Shown here in pieces: positions 34,785 through 45,140 of a stretch of DNA of 64,000 nucleotides (position 1 is the stretch's first letter; each line of letters starts with the position of its first letter). The translations under genes and the position numbers were made by a program. A model generated the notes under the pieces. The model saw only the letters and a list, made by a program, of their open reading frames with translations, did no database searches and was not told the DNA's origin. The DNA is from Deltaproteobacteria bacterium (GTDB lineage: Bacteria; Bdellovibrionota; Bdellovibrionia; Bdellovibrionales; Bdellovibrionaceae), in NCBI GenBank assembly GCA_017302835.1, contig JAFLCC010000003.1, forward strand, positions 62,001 through 126,000, in the 5' to 3' direction.

Positions 34785-36596
34785 TTACTTTTTAGTATAA
34801 ACTTTGATGTCCACACGTCGATTAAGTGCACGCCCTGCATCCGTTTTATTCGTTGAGATAGGTCGGGCTTCGCCAAATCCAATGGCTGTAATTTGTTGAT
34901 CTCTCAGATCCAGATTATCTAGCAAAACGCCTTTAACGGTTTTGGCTCTTTTTTCACTTAACACTTGGTTGTATTGATCTTTACCAATGGAGTCGGTATG
35001 ACCTTCGATAATAATACTTCTAATATTCATATCAAAAAGTTGGGTAATAATTTTTTCAAGTTCTTTTTTAGAGCTATCAACTAAATTTGCTGAATCAAAA
35101 ACAAAGTTTAAATTTTGCAATCTTATGAGTTTGTCAGGTTTTGGGATTTCTTTCACCGTGATAAAAGAAGTGGCTTTCCTGCCTACTTGATCAACAACTT
35201 CAATGCTTACTTCCTGTGGAGATAAGGGCGCCACAAATAACCCTTGATCAGAAATTCTTCCTCCTCCATCTAGGATTCCGTAACGATAGGGTGGAGCTCC
35301 ACCAACTCCTCGGATAGGTAAACTTTGTCCTTCAAAAACTTCCGCCTTTGCTGGGCGTACGCCCAAATCTCCTGCAAATTCGCTTTGGGATTTGTAGGTC
35401 ACAACGGCTGTTGTTGTTAGACCTTGAGCATCTTTAAATTCAATCTCGCTCACCCCTGGAGAATCAGGTGCTAAAAAATCGCAATACTTACCAATAAATT
35501 CGCCGGATCCAGATAAGATTTCGCACTGATAAGGGGCTTTGCCTCCAATAAATTCAAAAGTGACTTGCTCACCCACGGTAACTGTGGAATCAGCAGGGAT
35601 TACTCTGAATCCAGAGCTGATAATGGATTTTTCTTTTTTACTGACGACAACTGGAGCTGCTTTAGCAGATTCAGGTTTCCAGTACCAAACGATCCCGGCA
35701 AAAACACGCCAAGCAGGAGATAAGGAGTCAACACCTGGTTCGACGGTGGCACCCCAATCGAAATTAGTATTTTTCCACCAGCGATGTTTCATCCCAAGAA
35801 TTAAATCCACAGAGGAGGCATCATTAGCTCTTATGTAGGGATCCTTTTGCAAAGGGTAACTAAATATCGTTTCAAATACCCATCGTGCTGTTTCAGAAAA
35901 CTCATTGGCGTAGCCATAGCTCAAGGTTAGCTGATCATCTAAGGGAAACATTCGTTGATTCAGTGGTCGTTCAGCGGGGGTGCGCAGGCGATAGCCAGCG
36001 TTGAGGCCATGGGCGGCCTTATCATTTCTCCATACATGGGATAACTCAAGATTGTAAATAGGCTGAGGACTCACTCCCGTGTAGGGGCTATCAACAAGGG
36101 AAGGAATATCTATGGATCCAATAAAAGCCCAACTTGGCAGCTCTGCATCGCCAAATGAATATTTAAATCCTGGTCTTAAAGAGTGGATACCCTTATCGAT
36201 ATTAATTTTTATATTTTCTTTCGTCTCTGAATTGTAATACCAAAGAAAAGGTGCCTGCAAATAAAGAGATAGTTTTTTTGAAAATCCATATCCTACAGAA
36301 AAATCATATTCAGCCAATTCATTCGCATAACTCATTTTTTCTTGCGTTGTCAGATCTTTAAAAACGAGTAAGTGGTCTTTAGCGAAGTTAAGATATTGAG
36401 ATAGAACAATGTAATCTTGATACATGGGTTTTGAGGAGTGAACTGTAATAAAATCTATATTGTCTGTATTGGGAACAAATGTTTGCATGTCTCCCAAAAC
36501 ATTTGCTTCCGTAGATAAAAAAGAGGAGAAAGAAAATAAAAACAAAATAACGAGGCTGAATCTTTTTGCTTGGTTTCGAATATAATTTTTAATCAT
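34785..36596 (-). CDS. OmpA-family outer membrane protein with extra beta domains
   Basis: 603 residues from the ATG that has AGGA six bases upstream; a longer open frame exists but lacks a site. Signal peptide RFSLVILFLFSFSSFLS, then a region (about 40-325) of alternating aromatic strands ending YWKPES, likely an outer-membrane barrel; two repeated Ig/bacterial-surface-like modules (about 345-425 and 430-485, each with VTVGEQVTFEFIGGKAPYQC or EVFEGQSLPIRGVGGAPPYR); and a carboxy OmpA peptidoglycan-binding domain (IIIEGHTDSIGKDQYNQVLS, then RALNRRVDIKVY). It probably links outer membrane and cell wall. Confidence 0.88.
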   Translation of the reverse strand: MIKNYIRNQAKRFSLVILFLFSFSSFLSTEANVLGDMQTFVPNTDNIDFITVHSSKPMYQDYIVLSQYLNFAKDHLLVFKDLTTQEKMSYANELAEYDFSVGYGFSKKLSLYLQAPFLWYYNSETKENIKINIDKGIHSLRPGFKYSFGDAELPSWAFIGSIDIPSLVDSPYTGVSPQPIYNLELSHVWRNDKAAHGLNAGYRLRTPAERPLNQRMFPLDDQLTLSYGYANEFSETARWVFETIFSYPLQKDPYIRANDASSVDLILGMKHRWWKNTNFDWGATVEPGVDSLSPAWRVFAGIVWYWKPESAKAAPVVVSKKEKSIISSGFRVIPADSTVTVGEQVTFEFIGGKAPYQCEILSGSGEFIGKYCDFLAPDSPGVSEIEFKDAQGLTTTAVVTYKSQSEFAGDLGVRPAKAEVFEGQSLPIRGVGGAPPYRYGILDGGGRISDQGLFVAPLSPQEVSIEVVDQVGRKATSFITVKEIPKPDKLIRLQNLNFVFDSANLVDSSKKELEKIITQLFDMNIRSIIIEGHTDSIGKDQYNQVLSEKRAKTVKGVLLDNLDLRDQQITAIGFGEARPISTNKTDAGRALNRRVDIKVYTKK

Positions 36597-36670
36597 AAAT
36601 TTTCCTATGGAAATACCCACCACATTAGAACCGTTATCATTATTATTTTCAACGAAAAATCTCATAATCA

Positions 36671-36681
36671 AAAAATTTAGC
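36671..36681 (+). repeat. 11-bp direct repeat flanking the element (left copy)
   Basis: AAAAATTTAGC, identical to 36803-36813 on the other side of the inverted-repeat element; interpreted as a target-site duplication. Confidence 0.75.
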
Positions 36682-36802
36682 AGTGGTTACGCATAGGACT
36701 CAACTTGTCGTTCTCGTCGGTCGGACTCCCTGCGACTTGGCTTTGCCAAGCCTCAGTCGTCTCCCTCCTGCGGCCTCGATTTGAGTCCTATGCGTAACCA
36801 CT
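36682..36802. mobile_element. MITE-like element with 22-bp perfect terminal inverted repeats
   Basis: A 121-base, GC-rich island in AT-rich surroundings. The first 22 bases (from AGTGGTTACGCATAGG) are exactly repeated inverted as the last 22 (to CCTATGCGTAACCACT). The element is flanked by an exact 11-base direct repeat, AAAAATTTAGC, at 36671-36681 and 36803-36813, the mark of a target-site duplication. A second hairpin CTTGGC-TTT-GCCAAG lies near the middle (36736-36750). No frame codes for a transposase, so movement would need help from elsewhere. It sits between the OmpA gene and pgpA, within both their upstream regions. Confidence 0.75.
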
Positions 36803-36813
36803 AAAAATTTAGC
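36803..36813 (+). repeat. 11-bp direct repeat flanking the element (right copy)
   Basis: AAAAATTTAGC, identical to 36671-36681. Both copies directly touch the ends of the inverted repeats. Confidence 0.75.
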
Positions 36814-36857
36814 TGACAATTCGTAACTGGCCAGTTACGACGTTACGACAATTCTAA

Positions 36858-37379
36858 ATGGATAAGAGAAACATCATGAATATGAAAGTTTTTGTTGATT
36901 ACACTTTAAGTCTTTTGGCTACTTGGTTTTATATTGGAAAAATAAAAAAAGCTCCCGGAACCTGGGCCACCTTGGCCGCCTTACCCCTAGCTTTAGTTCT
37001 TAACCTTCTTGGTCCACTTTTTTATATGACCTCTGTCTTTCTTCTTTTGCTTATAGGAATTGTTGCTGCAGATTTTTATGAAAAAAAGTCTTCGATTCAT
37101 GATAATTCTGAAATTGTGATTGATGAAGTTTTGGGTTACCTCATTACCATGATTTGGTTGCCGTCAACTTGGCAAGCTTACGTTATAGGTTTCATTTTAT
37201 TTAGAATATTGGATATTTTCAAACCCTTTCCAATTGGCTATCTGGATAGGAAAATTAAGGGAGGTATGGGAGTCATGATGGATGATATCGCAGCCGGAAT
37301 CATAGCAAATATCATTTTACAACAGGCTTATACGTACACGGCTATTTTAGGGTCACAGCTAATTCATGTTGCTTCATAA
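36858..37379 (+). CDS. pgpA: Phosphatidylglycerophosphatase A
   Basis: Membrane phosphatase that makes phosphatidylglycerol from its phosphate. 173 residues with about four membrane helices. Family motifs: KKAPGTWATLAALPLALVL, IHDNSEIVIDEVLGYLITM (acidic active-site residues) and the final GGMGVMMDDIAAGIIANI. An ATG six codons downstream (36876) is also possible as start. Its last 16 bases overlap the convergent PilZ gene. Confidence 0.92.
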   Translation: MDKRNIMNMKVFVDYTLSLLATWFYIGKIKKAPGTWATLAALPLALVLNLLGPLFYMTSVFLLLLIGIVAADFYEKKSSIHDNSEIVIDEVLGYLITMIWLPSTWQAYVIGFILFRILDIFKPFPIGYLDRKIKGGMGVMMDDIAAGIIANIILQQAYTYTAILGSQLIHVAS

Positions 37380-38035
37380 AACTGAACGCCAATTCCACGA
37401 GCCGTGCTAAGGGGATTGTCGCCATCCCTTATCCAAATGACCCTGGCACTCATTTGCAGTCTGTCTTTGGTAGATTTCACTTTGTGATTCAAAAGATTTA
37501 AATTGATATTATGTCCTACTTTTAATGAGATTCCTTTGTATTCTAAAAAGGCGCCTCCAGCAGAAAAATTTCGCATGCGACTGGGAATGAGTAATCCTGA
37601 ATCCATGACGATCATTCTTGCCGGCTCATTAGTTATAAATCTGGGATGAGGCATAACAGAATACCGATCCTCTTGAAGTAATTCCTGGAGGAGCCCCTCA
37701 AAAATAGTGCTGATGACAGGAGTCTGCAGGATCACAATATTCTTCATCACCGTCACTTGTCGATAAGCATAAATTGAAATCTGTTGCGCTAAAACCAAAA
37801 TGGGCGAGGACATGTTTCTTTGTGTAAATTGAGACAGTCCCTTCATTAAAGGTTCGTTCAAAATATGACATTTTAAGAGGATTAAATTTACTGATCCAAT
37901 TTTATGTCCGGACAGAAATTCAGAAGTGCTGAGTTGTTCAATTTCTGAAACCCCTGAAATGAGTAAACTTTCGTGCAGGCTTTCTAAAGATTCATTTAAA
38001 ATATCGACAATGACAACTCTATTTTTTTTCATCAT
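37364..38035 (-). CDS. PilZ domain protein with degenerate receiver-like amino end
   Basis: 223 residues. The amino half (1-120) has the strand/helix rhythm of a response-regulator receiver: VVIVDILNESLESLHESLL, then VNLILLKCHILNEPLMKGL where the phosphorylated Asp should be but Lys-Cys is found, and ILQTPV in place of the K-P loop; it is therefore a pseudo-receiver. The carboxy half is a PilZ domain: ARMIVMDSGLLIPSRMRNFS, then AGGAFLEYKG (N-x-S-x-x-G motif), ARVIWIRDG and RGIGVQF. PilZ domains bind cyclic di-GMP, a second messenger for motility and attachment. Output unknown. Confidence 0.75.
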   Translation of the reverse strand: MMKKNRVVIVDILNESLESLHESLLISGVSEIEQLSTSEFLSGHKIGSVNLILLKCHILNEPLMKGLSQFTQRNMSSPILVLAQQISIYAYRQVTVMKNIVILQTPVISTIFEGLLQELLQEDRYSVMPHPRFITNEPARMIVMDSGLLIPSRMRNFSAGGAFLEYKGISLKVGHNINLNLLNHKVKSTKDRLQMSARVIWIRDGDNPLSTARGIGVQFYEAT

Positions 38036-38101
38036 AGAAGCATCGGTAATTTTAAGGAAGACTTAAATAGATTGTGAGTTGTGAATAAAAATAGAAAAAA
38101 A

Positions 38102-39022
38102 CTAGTTGCTATGAATGAACAAAAAATTCCATTTATCTAAAACAGGAACGAATAAATAAATTAAAACACTTGAATTGATCCACATAAAGAATCTAAGCCA
38201 ATTTTCTTTGCCGCCAGATTGGTGAAATTTTTTATATTCCCAAAGAACTTTAAGAGATAAAGGAATGACGAGCAAGACGTAGAACCAGCTGGTTTTGTAA
38301 AACATAGGTGAGGCCAAGGCGCAGCCAACATAGGCTAAGGTATACATTCCCATTTGATATAAAGTCTTCTCCATACCTAAGGCTACCGGTAAAGTAGGAA
38401 TGCCGCCTTCATGATAGTCGTCTTTAAACTTGATTGCCAGAGCCCAAAAGTGAGGCATCTGCCATAAAAACAAAATTAAAAATAAATAAATGGATTCGCT
38501 GGAAAAGATATCTGAGTTGATGGCGGCATAGCCAATCGTAACAGGTAGGGTTCCAGGGATAGCCCCAGGTACGGCAGCATAAATCCACTTTGGTTTTAAG
38601 TAATAGGTATAAAGACCATTGTATAAAAGAACGGTAGCTAGTCCGAAAGAAAATGAAAGTGGTGAGACCCTCCACAGAACCTGAAGCCCCGTAAAAAGAA
38701 AGAAGAAGGCAAACAATCCAGCAGCGGTAGGAGTGATTTTTCCTGAAGCGACGGGTCTTGAGGCTGTCCGTTTCATCAGGGCATCCAGCTTATATTCTTG
38801 AACTTGGTTTAAGGCTAGGCTTCCAGAGCTTAGCAGGAAAACACCCAGAATAAGATCTAGAAAGTGTGACCATTGAAACGTCGTTTCAGATTGAAAGCCC
38901 GTCACGTAACCAGCTATGGCCGATAAAACGACGAAAATAGTAATTCCTACCTTAGTAAGTTGGGCAAATAGCTTCACAGGGTGCTTTGAATGGTGAGTCT
39001 TGTCCAAATATCTAGGGAACAA
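38102..39022 (-). CDS. ctaB: Protoheme IX farnesyltransferase (heme O synthase)
   Basis: UbiA-family membrane enzyme that converts heme b to heme o, needed for the heme of the oxidase encoded just upstream. 306 residues, about nine helices. Motif NQVQEYKLDALMKRTASRPV holds the N-x-x-x-D-x-x-x-D-x-x-M-x-R-T signature; KFKDDYHEGGIPTLPVALG is the second. Its start lies 49 bases inside the preceding subunit IV gene. Last gene of the cytochrome oxidase operon. Confidence 0.93.
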   Translation of the reverse strand: MFPRYLDKTHHSKHPVKLFAQLTKVGITIFVVLSAIAGYVTGFQSETTFQWSHFLDLILGVFLLSSGSLALNQVQEYKLDALMKRTASRPVASGKITPTAAGLFAFFFLFTGLQVLWRVSPLSFSFGLATVLLYNGLYTYYLKPKWIYAAVPGAIPGTLPVTIGYAAINSDIFSSESIYLFLILFLWQMPHFWALAIKFKDDYHEGGIPTLPVALGMEKTLYQMGMYTLAYVGCALASPMFYKTSWFYVLLVIPLSLKVLWEYKKFHQSGGKENWLRFFMWINSSVLIYLFVPVLDKWNFLFIHSN

Positions 39023-39318
39023 AAGAAAATAAGGACGAGTAAAAAGAAAAAAGATAAAGAAAAAATAAATCTATTTTCATTAGAGTCATATTTAAGACCC
39101 ATAAAGAACAACAAAACTAAGGCTGCTTTTATGGAAGCAATCAAAAAGGCAACAGGTGCTGCTAAAATAGAACCATGCATTACATTATGAAATAAATAAT
39201 GAAATCCGACCGTCAATAAGGTGAGTACAGTTAAAGCAATGCCCACCTTTTTATAAATTTCTGCGGGAATGATATGATGAGAATGTTTGGGTTCGCTTGA
39301 ATTATTTAGATTTCCCAT
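38974..39318 (-). CDS. Cytochrome c oxidase subunit IV-like protein
   Basis: 114 residues with three hydrophobic helices (about 25-50, 52-75 and 85-105), and HHIIPAEIYKKVGIALTVLT as in the caa3/cytochrome bo subunit IV family (CtaF/CyoD-like). Such subunits help assemble subunit I. Position after subunit III and overlap with ctaB support the call. A Phe-rich third helix (FIFSLSFFFLLVLIFFC). Confidence 0.82.
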   Translation of the reverse strand: MGNLNNSSEPKHSHHIIPAEIYKKVGIALTVLTLLTVGFHYLFHNVMHGSILAAPVAFLIASIKAALVLLFFMGLKYDSNENRFIFSLSFFFLLVLIFFCSLDIWTRLTIQSTL

Positions 39319-39379
39319 GTGTAACTCACTTTCCTTTTGTCATTTCAAATTGTCATTTCAGAATTTTTTAATTTTTAGA

Positions 39380-40040
39380 TTAACCCACTAAATACAGCAA
39401 AGGGAATAAGAAGATCCAAATTAAATCAACAATGTGCCAAAATATTCCCACTCCTTCGACAGGGGTAAAATAATTTTCTCCGAATTCGCCTTTTTGAGCT
39501 CGTAAAGCCAGCCAAACAATGAGGCCCATGCCAATAAGTACGTGAATTCCATGAAGACCCGTCATGCAGAAATAAAAACCATAATACATTCCCAAATTGG
39601 CAGCTTCAGCCCCAACATGAGCGACATCTAAATACCTACCTGGGAATAAACCATGGTGGAATTTACTGCTGTATTCATAGGCTTTGATACACATAAAGAT
39701 CACGCCACAGGCAACGGTTAACCAAAGTTTAAGAACTGCCTTGGATTTCTCATTTTTCTGTAAATGATGAATCGACATGGCCATAGTGTAAGAAGAGAAG
39801 ATTAAAACAAGGGTGTTCACAAAACCCAGACGCCAATCCAAATGGCTGGCACCTTCAGCAAACATTTTTGGATAAATAGCATGGAAAATAGAATAACCAA
39901 CAAAGAGGCCACCGAACATCAGAATTTCGGTAACCATAAATAACCATATCCCTTGCTTTGCGCTTTCAAATTGGTGCTCAGCATTTTTAAAATGATGAGC
40001 TAGGTGGGAATCGTGCGAATGTGAATGATTTGTGTCCGAA

Positions 40041-40054
<14 letters not shown>
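39380..40054 (-). CDS. ctaE: Cytochrome c oxidase subunit III
   Basis: Membrane subunit with seven helices in 224 residues. Typical segments: [36 protein letters not shown] and the late [20 protein letters not shown]. The start of the protein is His-rich ([13 protein letters not shown]), maybe metal-binding. Its ATG lies inside the last 14 bases of ctaD, so translation is coupled. Confidence 0.95.
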
Positions 40055-41651
<1,597 letters not shown>

Positions 41652-41666
41652 TTTCTGTCTCCCGAC

Positions 41667-42623
41667 TTATTTTAATGATTTAATATATTCAATGATCGCA
41701 CTCAATTCGTCTTCGCTCATTTGTCCCTGAAAGGAAGGCATGACTCCAGCCTTAAATCCACCTGCAATTTTAGCATTAGGGCTTAAAATAGATTCTCTGA
41801 CATAATTTTCATCGACACTTACTGTGGTGCCATCAGCAAGTTCTCTATTCGTTGCAAATTTTTGAAACAAGGTGGGTCCTACTTTGACTGTTTTGTCAGT
41901 GACAGAGTGGCAGCCAGCGCAGGCTTTAATTTGAAAAAGCTTTTCTCCCTTTTGCGCGATAGGGAGTGTGCTAAATTTAGATTCTTCTTCCAGCCAAGAA
42001 TCATACTCTGCTTGAGTGACCACTTGCAGTTTTCCAATCATTCCTGAGTGCTGAGTTCCGCAATACTCTGTACAGAATATATGAAAATCACCTAGCTTAT
42101 TGGCCTTAAATCCTACAGCCGTGTACCTGCCAGGAACCGCATCTTGTTTAATTCTAAAACTGGGAACATAAAAACTATGAATCACATCCGTTGAAGACAA
42201 AATAAGTTTAACATCTCTATTAATGGGCACCTTGACTAGGTTGGCAGTTTTGACTCCACTTTTATAATTAACTTCCCAAGACCACTGTTTTCCAGTGAGA
42301 TGTATTTCTAATGAATCTTTCGGAAAAGTTCTCATTTGATGATAGATGTGCCAGCCCCATGCAAAGACAATAAGGAAAATTACCAGCGGAATAAATGACC
42401 ACAGAAATTCCAAAAATGTATTGTGAGTGATATAGGCCGATTTAGCAGTCAAAGACTTTCTTTTGTATTTGAAGGTGAAAAAAATCATTCCACCAATCAG
42501 GATCACGCAAGCAATAAAGCTTGAGATCAATAAAAAACTGTACAAATTATCTACCTGACCAGCTTGATCTGTAGCTGCCGTTGGCATGAATTTACTTGCG
42601 TGAGCATATTGCATCCAGAACAT
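41667..42623 (-). CDS. ctaC: Cytochrome c oxidase subunit II with fused cytochrome c
   Basis: 318 residues. Two amino-terminal membrane helices, then the CuA domain with HSFYVPSFRIKQDAVPGR and FCTEYCGTQHSGM (two Cys, His, Met ligands), and at about 230 a cytochrome c domain with heme motif CAGCHSV and Met ligand in GVMPSFQGQMSEDEL. This fusion defines caa3 oxidases, which take electrons from soluble or membrane cytochrome c. Fifteen bases ahead of ctaD. Confidence 0.95.
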   Translation of the reverse strand: MFWMQYAHASKFMPTAATDQAGQVDNLYSFLLISSFIACVILIGGMIFFTFKYKRKSLTAKSAYITHNTFLEFLWSFIPLVIFLIVFAWGWHIYHQMRTFPKDSLEIHLTGKQWSWEVNYKSGVKTANLVKVPINRDVKLILSSTDVIHSFYVPSFRIKQDAVPGRYTAVGFKANKLGDFHIFCTEYCGTQHSGMIGKLQVVTQAEYDSWLEEESKFSTLPIAQKGEKLFQIKACAGCHSVTDKTVKVGPTLFQKFATNRELADGTTVSVDENYVRESILSPNAKIAGGFKAGVMPSFQGQMSEDELSAIIEYIKSLK

Positions 42624-42626
42624 TTA

Positions 42627-43499
42627 TTAACTCCTAACTGTACCTTCATTTTTTTTTATTCGTATCCAAAAAGGAAGTAACCAAATAAGCATAATTAAAA
42701 TAATAATGGCTCCACCGAGACGAACCATATTATAGGCATACAGAGCGTATTTGTTTGCCTGTGGATCGTAGTGAAAACAAAACAGGATAAATTTATCCAC
42801 CAAGGTCCCAATTTTTCCACCTGAAGCTTCATTCAAAGCCAGCTTGACATCCTTTGCCTCAAATTGAATTCCGCCAAGATATCTAGAAACAACACCTTCT
42901 GGAGTGGTTACAATCGCAGCAGAAGCATGAGACCATTCGTTTTCTTTTTCATTCCATTTATATTTAAAACCAACAGACGAAGTCAGTTGAGAGATCGTTT
43001 CTTGATTGGCCGTCAGGAAGTGCCAACCTTTTTCAGCCTCAGGACGATTATAGATAGCCATGTAGTTTTGCTTTTTTTTCAGAGCCAGATCGGTGCCTTC
43101 TTTAGGGTCAAAACTAATAGCTAAAACTTCAAACTTATCGCCAGCACTCCAATCAATTTCTTTAAGTCCATCGGTAAGCCCGTTTAAATGAAAATTGCAC
43201 AAACCTGGACAAGAATAATAGACTAAGGAAACAATGACTGGCTTTTGACGATGATAAAAAGAACCGAGGCTGACCTCATTATTATTTTCATCTTTAAATT
43301 TTAAAGATAAGTTTAACTGAGTCCCTAATTTTTGATCAATACCAACACCTTCAAGTTCTGAGGGTTTTTGTTCCGAGTGCTTGGGTAAGGGTTTTCCATC
43401 ATAGGCATTTGCAATAAGAGTCATTAAAAATAAAAACAAAAATAAAAGGGTGACTTTGATATCTATTTTGCTTTTTTGAAATTCGCCACTCACAACCAT
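42627..43499 (-). CDS. SCO1/SenC/PrrC family copper chaperone
   Basis: Delivers copper to the CuA site of subunit II. Membrane-anchored at both ends: amino helix (LLFLFLFLMTLIANAY) and carboxy helix (GGAIIILIMLIWLLPFW). The thioredoxin-fold centre has YYSCPGLCNFHLN (C-x-x-x-C) and SHASAAIVTTPEGVVSRYLG with the third copper ligand His. 290 residues. Directly upstream of ctaC (gap three bases), the expected partner. Confidence 0.92.
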   Translation of the reverse strand: MVVSGEFQKSKIDIKVTLLFLFLFLMTLIANAYDGKPLPKHSEQKPSELEGVGIDQKLGTQLNLSLKFKDENNNEVSLGSFYHRQKPVIVSLVYYSCPGLCNFHLNGLTDGLKEIDWSAGDKFEVLAISFDPKEGTDLALKKKQNYMAIYNRPEAEKGWHFLTANQETISQLTSSVGFKYKWNEKENEWSHASAAIVTTPEGVVSRYLGGIQFEAKDVKLALNEASGGKIGTLVDKFILFCFHYDPQANKYALYAYNMVRLGGAIIILIMLIWLLPFWIRIKKNEGTVRS

Positions 43500-43510
43500 T
43501 TAATATCCTA

Positions 43511-44047
43511 TTATTTTGCGGTCTTTGCAAATTCAGCTACTTTAGCTAAATCATCTTTTGATTTATTTTGTGTGATAGATTCAATGTAATGCAAAATAGC
43601 CCAGCGATCATGGACTTTTAAATGTTGAAAGGGAGCCATGGAACCACCTTTTATTCCATTTAATAGGACATTATAGTGAGAAATAATTCCTTCTCCTTGG
43701 GTCCATTGTCCTTCAACAATATTTCTTGGTTTAGGGTTCATTCCACCAGCAGAGGGACCATCGCCTTTACCTTCTAGGCCATGGCAAACAGAACAATTTG
43801 ATTTATAAGTTTTTGCGCCATATGTAACAATATCAGGAGTTGAAACCCAAGGTTCCGTCACGGCGGCCATGTTAAAAGCGGCAACAGCACCTTCTTTACT
43901 TGGCTGATTGGGGTCGACAACATGTTCGTCTAAATCAACACCGGGGTGGACGACAACGAGGTAAATAAAAAAGCAAAGAACAAAAGCCATTGCAAAGATA
44001 AAAGCAGTAAATCCACCTCTGTTATGAATATCAGAAGCATCTGACAT
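43511..44047 (-). CDS. Membrane-anchored cytochrome c
   Basis: 178 residues: one amino-terminal membrane helix (FTAFIFAMAFVLCFFIYLVV) and a cytochrome c domain with heme-binding SNCSVCHGLEGKGDGPSAGG at about 88; Met ligand probably in GSMAPFQHLK. It resembles the monoheme cytochrome subunits of alternative complex III, a possible electron donor to the caa3 oxidase. First gene of the operon; GGAG lies seven bases before ATG. Confidence 0.85.
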   Translation of the reverse strand: MSDASDIHNRGGFTAFIFAMAFVLCFFIYLVVVHPGVDLDEHVVDPNQPSKEGAVAAFNMAAVTEPWVSTPDIVTYGAKTYKSNCSVCHGLEGKGDGPSAGGMNPKPRNIVEGQWTQGEGIISHYNVLLNGIKGGSMAPFQHLKVHDRWAILHYIESITQNKSKDDLAKVAEFAKTAK

Positions 44048-44063
44048 AGGAACACTCCAAGTT

Positions 44064-44089
44064 TAGTTATATTATGTATATGATAACTA
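44064..44089. promoter_or_regulatory. Dyad upstream of the cytochrome oxidase operon
   Basis: TAGTTAT and ATAACTA form a 7-bp inverted repeat with a 12-base AT spacer, 17 bases before the first gene's start. On the coding strand the spacer includes ATAATAT, a possible -10. A regulator site is possible but not identified. Confidence 0.3.
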
Positions 44090-44180
44090 GCGTAAAAAAA
44101 AAACCATAGCAACCAAAAGTATTTGCTTGATTCACTTTTGCCGCAAACACTAAGAGCTTATTTTTTTACGATAAAAATAG

Positions 44181-44930
44181 TTACAATACGATCCCGCCAT
44201 CCACACTTAATACCGTACCATTAACATAGGAGGCTTGCTCTGAGGCCAAATAAAAACAGGCGTTGGCAATATCCTCAACTTCCCCCAATCTTAAAACAGG
44301 AACTTTCGCCGCCATTCCTTCAAGAACTTCTTTGGGCATGGCACTTGTCATTGCCGTTTTAATAAAACCAGGTGCGATGGCATTGACTGTAAATCCTTTT
44401 CTTCCTAATTCTTTACCAAGGGTTTTTGTAAAACCAATGACTCCAGCTTTTGACGCCGCATAATTGGCTTGGCCAAAATTTCCATACAAACCAACAACAC
44501 TTGAAATATTGATAATTCTTTTGTGGCTTGAATTGGCGTTAAATTTTTCCAGCAAGGACTTTGTTACATTGTAGAGTCCAGATAAATTTGTATTGATGAC
44601 GACATCCCAGTCCATGTCTGTCATTTTAACAAAGGACTTGTCCCTGGTGATGCCGGCATTATTAATGAGGACATCCACGTTCCAAGGCAATGAAGAAACG
44701 GCCTTTGCAATAGAATCTCTTTTCGTGACGTCTACTTGAGACAGGTTTAAGCGGCTTGAATAGCTCGCAAGCTCTTTTTCTGCCGCGTGAATAGCCTCGG
44801 TTGAGTAATCCCAAACGACAACCTTGGCACCAGCTTTTAGAAAAGAGGAAGTTAATTGAAAACCAATGCCTGCAGCTCCGCCTGTAACTAAAACGACCTT
44901 ATCCGTAAAATTGTAAGTTAAATTTGGCAT
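44181..44930 (-). CDS. Short-chain dehydrogenase/reductase (FabG/PhaB-like)
   Basis: NAD(P)-dependent reductase of 3-oxoacyl-thioesters, by resemblance. Motifs: VLVTGGAAGIGFQL (cofactor), DVLINNAGITRDKSFVKM, NISSVVGLYGNFGQANYAAS with Ser-Tyr-Lys triad completed by YAASKAG, and SYVNGTVLSVDGGIVL at the end. ATG 44930 chosen since GAGG is five bases upstream (249 residues). It could be 3-oxoacyl-ACP or acetoacetyl-CoA reductase; divergent from a KASIII-like and acyl-CoA ligase pair, which suggests a shared acyl pathway. Confidence 0.85.
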   Translation of the reverse strand: MPNLTYNFTDKVVLVTGGAAGIGFQLTSSFLKAGAKVVVWDYSTEAIHAAEKELASYSSRLNLSQVDVTKRDSIAKAVSSLPWNVDVLINNAGITRDKSFVKMTDMDWDVVINTNLSGLYNVTKSLLEKFNANSSHKRIINISSVVGLYGNFGQANYAASKAGVIGFTKTLGKELGRKGFTVNAIAPGFIKTAMTSAMPKEVLEGMAAKVPVLRLGEVEDIANACFYLASEQASYVNGTVLSVDGGIVL

Positions 44931-45085
44931 AATCACCTCTGTTAAAAGAATAATAAATTTCTCATTTTTCCATCCAAAACTATTTCACAGTTTCTAGCAC
45001 ATGACAATCCCTCTCTTTTAAAATCGTTGAGTTTATTCTGGGATAGGATTATTTTAGGGCCAGGATCCAGAGATCAAAGCAATTT

Positions 45086-45124
45086 GGTGAATCATTTAAG
45101 TGAATTATTTAGGTGAATCATTGC
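45086..45124 (+). repeat. Three 13-bp tandem repeats upstream of the KASIII-like gene
   Basis: GGTGAATCATTTA, AGTGAATTATTTA and GGTGAATCATTGC follow one another exactly at a 13-base period, ending 16 bases before the start codon. Could be multiple binding sites for a regulator; nothing else in 44937-45140 stands out. Confidence 0.6.
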
Positions 45125-45140
45125 TAAAAAAGGAAGACTT

